DNA from: Chryseobacterium wanjuense
GTDB lineage: Bacteria; Bacteroidota; Bacteroidia; Flavobacteriales; Weeksellaceae
NCBI RefSeq assembly: GCF_900111495.1
Contig: NZ_FOIU01000001.1
Span: 186,001 to 250,000, forward strand
Length of the DNA stretch: 64,000 bases
Direction: 5' to 3'
Shown: piece after piece, positions 60,227 through 64,000 of the stretch
Position numbering within the stretch: position 1 is the stretch's first letter
Layout of the letters: every line of letters begins with the position of its first letter
The notes under the pieces: model-generated
Seen by the model: the letters and a program-made list of their open reading frames with translations, nothing else
What the model was told of the DNA's origin: nothing
Databases searched by the model: none
Program-made: the position numbers and the translations under genes

Positions 60227-62611
60227 ATGAAATTGATCTATAGCTTAGTACTCATCCTTTGCGGATTGGTATTTACAAACGCACAAAAAACTTACACAGT
60301 AGAAGGAACTGTTCAGGATTTTCATGATAAAACGATGCTGGAAAATGCCATCGTGAAAATCGGTGATTTCACTACGAAAACAGATGGAAAGGGTAAGTTT
60401 TCTTTTGATAAAATTCCTGCGGGAAAATATATACTCATTGCTAAACATCCTGATTGTAATGATTATACTGAAAATATAGGAGTTAATCAGGATTTGCATG
60501 TAACGATCACGCTGGAACACCATGTTCAGGATATCGAAACGGTGACCATTCACGGTAGTCACAAAAGCAATGGTTCATTAATCATCAAAACACTTGATAA
60601 ATCTGAAATTGAGCGAAATTCTACAGATAATCTGGGAAATTTACTGTCAAAAATTTCGGGTGTGGCAACTTTAAAAACAGGAAATAATATTTCAAAACCA
60701 ATCATTCACGGCTTGTATGGAAGCCGGATTTCTATTTTAAATAATGGAGTAAAACTGGCCGAACAGGAATGGGGAGTGGAACACGCACCGAATGTTGATA
60801 TTAATAATTTTCAGCATATCGACGTGATCAAAGGAGCATCCGCATTGAAATACGGAAGCGATGCGATTGGCGGTGTGGTGGTGATGGAACCTGAAATTTT
60901 TCCTAAAAAAGATACCATTAAAGGTTCGGTAAATCTTTCCGGGATCTCAAACGGTAGAGGTTTGGGAATAGAAGCCGATGTTGCCAAAGTATGGAAAAAC
61001 GGCTGGGCTGTGAAATCCGGAGGAAGCATCAAAAAATTAGGAGATCAGCACGCTCCTGATTACAATCTGATGAACACGGGAATGGATTTTTCGTCATTCA
61101 ATTTTACGGTTCAGAATAATACTTATGAAAAAGGAATTTCATTTGATTATTATTTGACCAACCAAAATATTGGCATTTACAGAGGTTCCCACGTCGGAAA
61201 TAATGAGGATTTCTACAATGCCATCACATCAAATATTCCTGCTTATACCGGAAATTTCAGTTATGATATCAATAATCCTAGACAGGTGATCGAGCATCAT
61301 ATTGCTAAAGTCTCGGCATTCAAAAGATTTGAAAATATCGGGAAATTGTCTGCCACGTACAGCTATCAGTACAATCACAGACAAGAATATGATATCAGGA
61401 GAGGGGATCTGGCAGACACGCCATCGCTGGATCTGGAGTTGATGACCCATCAGTTTAATATCAATGATTTGCTGGAAAGAGAAAAATGGTCTCTGGAAAC
61501 GGGAATTGATGCAAGCTTTCAAAACAATTATTCGGATCCAGCAACGAAGGCGAGACGTCTGATCCCGAATTATGATAAATATTCAGCGGGAATTTATTCT
61601 GTTTTTAAATATAAAATTTCACACGATTTCAATGCAGAAGGAGGTGTGAGATATGATTTCAACCGCTATGATGTCACCAAATGGTACGACAAAAGCGATT
61701 GGGAAAACCTGTATGCAGATTCTTATCCTGAGTTTTATGTAAGAACCAATCAGAACAGAGTGTTGACGCGTCCTAAAATGAATTATGAAAACTTCTCATT
61801 CAATGCAGGTTTGGAATATCGTCCGAATGCTAATTTTGATGTTAAATTTAATTATGCAAAAGTAGGAAGAACGCCAAATATTGCAGAATTGTTTTCAGAT
61901 GGTCTGCATCATTCTGCGGCGGTGATTGAGATCGGAGATCTTGGACTGAAAAATGAACAGGGACATCAGTTTAACCTTACTGTTGATACAAAATTCAATG
62001 TTTTAAAAGGCTTGAACATCTCTGTAAATCCGTATTTTTTTATAACTAAAAATTTCATCAATGAAGTTCCGACTGGCGTTCAGAATACGATCAGAGGAGT
62101 ATTTCCGGTATGGTCGTATCAGCAGATTGATGCTAAAATGTACGGGATAGATCTGGATGTCAACTGGAAGCTTACAGACAATCTTACCTATGTAGGAAAA
62201 GGGAGTTATGTCTACGGACAGGACGATACACACAGTGTTCCGTTGATTTTAATGATGCCTCCGAATTTTTCCAATGCATTGCAATTCAATAAAGAAAACT
62301 GGAATCATTTCTATCTTACCTTAGAAAATCAGACATTTTTGAGACAAGACAGATTTCCGGTGTACAATGCCACAATTCCGGTGTATGTAGATGGAAATGA
62401 AGTGGAGAAAACCGTTGATTTCAGTACTCCGCCAAGCGGTTATTCCCTTTGGAATATTCAGGCGGGAATCAACATCAGCAAAAATCTTTCTGCAGGTCTT
62501 ATTGTGAATAATCTTTTCGATGTTTCGTACAGAGATTATCTTAATAGAATGAGGTTTTTCGCAGATGAAGCAGGAAGAAACTTTATTGTAAACTTTAGAT
62601 ACAGATTCTAA
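60227..62611 (+). CDS. TonB-dependent receptor with carboxypeptidase-like domain
   Basis: A 794-residue outer-membrane receptor that imports a ligand using TonB energy. Signal peptide (IYSLVLILCGLVFTNAQ), then a carboxypeptidase-regulatory-like domain (TYTVEGTVQDFHDKTMLENA, GKFSFDKIPAGKYIL), a plug (VATLKTGNNISKPIIHGLYGSRI, IDVIKGASALKYGSDAIGGVV), and a 22-strand barrel ending NLFDVSYRDYLNRMRF and a final Phe. The plug resembles copper and zinc receptors of the phylum more than siderophore or SusC ones. The ATG at 60227 (MKLIYSLVL) is used; an upstream extension of 47 residues would hide the signal peptide. A lipoprotein follows 52 bp downstream. Confidence 0.92.
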   Translation: MKLIYSLVLILCGLVFTNAQKTYTVEGTVQDFHDKTMLENAIVKIGDFTTKTDGKGKFSFDKIPAGKYILIAKHPDCNDYTENIGVNQDLHVTITLEHHVQDIETVTIHGSHKSNGSLIIKTLDKSEIERNSTDNLGNLLSKISGVATLKTGNNISKPIIHGLYGSRISILNNGVKLAEQEWGVEHAPNVDINNFQHIDVIKGASALKYGSDAIGGVVVMEPEIFPKKDTIKGSVNLSGISNGRGLGIEADVAKVWKNGWAVKSGGSIKKLGDQHAPDYNLMNTGMDFSSFNFTVQNNTYEKGISFDYYLTNQNIGIYRGSHVGNNEDFYNAITSNIPAYTGNFSYDINNPRQVIEHHIAKVSAFKRFENIGKLSATYSYQYNHRQEYDIRRGDLADTPSLDLELMTHQFNINDLLEREKWSLETGIDASFQNNYSDPATKARRLIPNYDKYSAGIYSVFKYKISHDFNAEGGVRYDFNRYDVTKWYDKSDWENLYADSYPEFYVRTNQNRVLTRPKMNYENFSFNAGLEYRPNANFDVKFNYAKVGRTPNIAELFSDGLHHSAAVIEIGDLGLKNEQGHQFNLTVDTKFNVLKGLNISVNPYFFITKNFINEVPTGVQNTIRGVFPVWSYQQIDAKMYGIDLDVNWKLTDNLTYVGKGSYVYGQDDTHSVPLILMMPPNFSNALQFNKENWNHFYLTLENQTFLRQDRFPVYNATIPVYVDGNEVEKTVDFSTPPSGYSLWNIQAGINISKNLSAGLIVNNLFDVSYRDYLNRMRFFADEAGRNFIVNFRYRF

Positions 62612-62663
62612 AGACTTTCAAAAAATTATTTAAACAAAATTTACAATCTTAAATTTTTTAAAA

Positions 62664-63236
62664 ATGAACAAATTATTCAATACTAAAAATATTTTCAAAT
62701 TATTAGCTGTTTTATTCATCGCAATCACTGTAGTTTCTTGTCAGAGAGACGGCTCTGCGGAGGAGGACGATATTCCGCAGGAAGAACTTACCAATGTGGT
62801 TCTTCTGGTAACTGAAGACACCCCCGGAGCGATAACCAACAGTTACAATTACAGTATCGGGGCAGGAGGAACGCAGACAATTCCGTTAGTTGACGGGAAA
62901 TCTTATAATGTAGAAGTAAAATTTAAAAACGGGAATGAAGATGTAACTCAGGAAATTATTGATGCTAAAGACGAGCACTTTTTAATTTTTGATTTTCCGA
63001 AATCCAATATCAGCATTACCAGAGAAGATACTTCAGCTTCTACAGGAGCTCTTGGAAAGGTAGGACTGCTCACAAAATGGAACGTTGTAAAAGTGGTGAA
63101 TTCTTCTGCGCCATTCTTAAAATTAGACTTAATTCATGCGCCGCAGAGTGCAAGTCCGGCGCAAAACGGAACTGCTTGGGGAAGTGTTGTAGGAGGGGAA
63201 ACAGATGCTGAAGCTACATTTAACTTAAGCAATTAA
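62664..63236 (+). CDS. Surface or periplasmic lipoprotein paired with the TonB receptor
   Basis: A 190-residue lipoprotein: hydrophobic FKLLAVLFIAITVVSC with Cys at about residue 26, then an acidic linker (QRDGSAEEDDIPQEELTN). The mature part has VVLLVTEDTPGAITNSYNYSIG, FLIFDFPKSNISITREDTS and a C-terminal GTAWGSVVGGETDAEATFNL. It recalls the lipoproteins often annotated as a type 1 periplasmic-binding-fold superfamily beside TonB receptors in Chryseobacterium. It probably binds the ligand of the receptor. The gap of 52 bp and same strand suggest one transcript. Confidence 0.75.
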   Translation: MNKLFNTKNIFKLLAVLFIAITVVSCQRDGSAEEDDIPQEELTNVVLLVTEDTPGAITNSYNYSIGAGGTQTIPLVDGKSYNVEVKFKNGNEDVTQEIIDAKDEHFLIFDFPKSNISITREDTSASTGALGKVGLLTKWNVVKVVNSSAPFLKLDLIHAPQSASPAQNGTAWGSVVGGETDAEATFNLSN

Positions 63237-63257
63237 TATATCCTTAATCTTGTTAGC

Positions 63258-63290
63258 AAAACCACCGGGAATTTTCTGGTGGTTTTTTCG
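63258..63290 (+). terminator. Terminator of the TonB receptor operon
   Basis: AAAACCACC and GGTGGTTTT form a 9-bp stem around GGGAATTTTCT, followed by a T-run. Confidence 0.82.
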
Positions 63291-63314
63291 TGGTAAATTT
63301 TCAGTTAGTTTAAA

Positions 63315-63343
63315 CAAAAAATAAAACCTCCTGAATAAGGAGG
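63315..63343 (-). terminator. Terminator of the secreted-protein gene on the minus strand
   Basis: On the minus strand CCTCC and GGAGG enclose TTATTCA, followed by TTTTATTTTTT. Confidence 0.7.
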
Positions 63344-63378
63344 CATTATAAAATTTATTTTTAAAATTAAGTCTAAAA

Positions 63379-63918
63379 TTACGGCATCCAATAAGACCAT
63401 TTGCTTCCGTTGAAAACAGCTAGACGTTTTGCACCGGTTTTGTTCACGTACACCATCATTCCCGGAGATGGAGTCGGGATATTTCTTACATCTTCCACGA
63501 TAGGCAGTACCATCGATTTGGTAGTAGATTCCAGCACCAAAACTCCATTGGCTGTGCTCGATGCCGCTCCCATGATCACTTTTTCACCTGCTCCTTCAGC
63601 CATTTGTGCCACCGTAGGCTGAGTCGCCAAAGCTGTGGTTACATCGGCATCCTGACCGCTGAGATCAACCCATGTTCCGTTATAATATTTTATACGGGCT
63701 TTCGTGGGATCGGTTGCATCGAGAATCAAAGTTCCTTCCGCAGGGGTTGTCGGTAATGTTCTTACGTAAGGTAAGATGATTCCTTTATTCTGATTGGGGG
63801 CAAAATCTAATAAGACAGAGGTTTTTACGGACGCTGTACCAAGAGCATCTCCTACGATAACCTGGGCGCTTGAAAATATGGTTATTACTATCAATAATCC
63901 GGATATTATTTTTTTCAT
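63379..63918 (-). CDS. Secreted protein of unknown function
   Basis: A 179-residue protein with a signal peptide (IISGLLIVITIFSSAQ). The mature part has VLLDFAPNQNKGIILPYVRTLP, ARIKYYNGTWVDLSG and GMMVYVNKTGAKRLAVFNGSKWSYW. The GIILPYVRT and YYNGTW segments recall the three secreted proteins at 32-35 kb, so it belongs to the same broad surface-protein group. It follows another gene of the same strand that runs off the window. Confidence 0.75.
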   Translation of the reverse strand: MKKIISGLLIVITIFSSAQVIVGDALGTASVKTSVLLDFAPNQNKGIILPYVRTLPTTPAEGTLILDATDPTKARIKYYNGTWVDLSGQDADVTTALATQPTVAQMAEGAGEKVIMGAASSTANGVLVLESTTKSMVLPIVEDVRNIPTPSPGMMVYVNKTGAKRLAVFNGSKWSYWMP

Positions 63919-63951
63919 TGTTTTAATTTTTGAGGTAAATTTTTAAATTAA

Positions 63952-64000
63952 TTAAGGACAAGTTGCCGTACTGAAGCAGCTCCAAGCCGTTCCGTCATAG
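63952..64000 (-). CDS. C-terminal end of a secreted-type protein (partial, runs off the window)
   Basis: On the minus strand an open frame enters from the window edge and ends in TAA at 63952, reading YDGTAWSCFSTATCP. The YDGTAW element is also found in the surface proteins of this group (YYNGTW, YDGTVW). It lies 33 bp before the start of the next gene, so both are probably in one operon. Only 15 residues are visible. Confidence 0.6.
   Translation of the reverse strand, partial: YDGTAWSCFSTATCP

Overview
The window comes from a member of the Bacteroidota, class Flavobacteriia, most likely Chryseobacterium or a close relative (Weeksellaceae). This rests on several signs. Two secreted proteins end in type IX secretion (type A) sorting domains. 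Promoters fit the Bacteroidota TAnnTTTG -7 consensus. There are lineage-typical families (DUF4290, DUF4295, Haem_bd) and two OmpA proteins with thrombospondin type-3 repeats. Intergenic regions carry flavobacterial palindromes and GTCATCCTGAGC..GTCGAAGGAT-type repeats. The DNA is AT-rich and the layout is chromosomal, with no prophage, plasmid or transposase genes seen.

Layout. 1-5.6 kb: flavin monooxygenase, ribBA, fmt, recQ. 5.6-9.1 kb: two tandem OmpA/TSP3 outer-membrane proteins and folK. 9.1-17.8 kb: housekeeping (sppA, glsB-like, the rpmB-rpmG-DUF4295-ftsY block, lnt, vanZ-like, proC, murB, a lipoprotein). 17.8-24.8 kb: aminotransferase, two tandem T9SS cargo proteins, DUF1801, a NlpC/P60-like lipoprotein and an orphan NIL-domain protein. 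24.8-32.1 kb: murA with DUF4290, a GH13 amylase lipoprotein, DCC-family and haem-binding proteins, and katG. 32.2-35.1 kb: three related secreted proteins, then tRNA-Gln. 35.5-39.2 kb: der, upp, an alpha/beta hydrolase and comF. 39.4-44.1 kb: the glyoxylate shunt (aceB, aceA) divergent from a RamB-like regulator. 44.2-50.9 kb: an AT-rich orphan P-loop ATPase, thioesterase, TlpA-like protein, queD, lpxH, LuxE/PaaK-like acyltransferase, a possible PD-(D/E)XK protein and aquaporin. 51.1-57.3 kb: accessory cluster with a DUF5715-like protein, an unknown protein, a multi-TM protein, a histidine kinase and response regulator, a DUF2235/Tle1-like lipase and a small unknown protein. 57.5-64 kb: an ABC-F ATPase, a DUF2946-like/TonB-receptor/lipoprotein set and secreted proteins at the right edge.

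The clearest functional units are: the glyoxylate shunt, whose divergent promoter region carries two identical-geometry GCGA-N4-TCGC palindromes; the ribosomal protein/ftsY block; the katG region next to haem- and thiol-related genes; and the DUF2946-like/TonB/lipoprotein uptake cluster. The most unusual observations are: the palindrome pair beside the RamB-like regulator; a possible fusion of a multi-TM sensor with a histidine kinase through a T TTA AAA slippery site, the kinase frame having no ATG start; MurA with Asp in place of the fosfomycin-target Cys; RibBA with a degenerate GTP cyclohydrolase II half; five genes whose -7 box lies only 4-6 nt before the ATG, suggesting leaderless mRNAs; and a 19-nt promoter-proximal block shared by the lipase and the small unknown protein. 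I found no CRISPR array and no complete new defence system. The best accessory candidates are the orphan ATPase and the 51-57 kb cluster.
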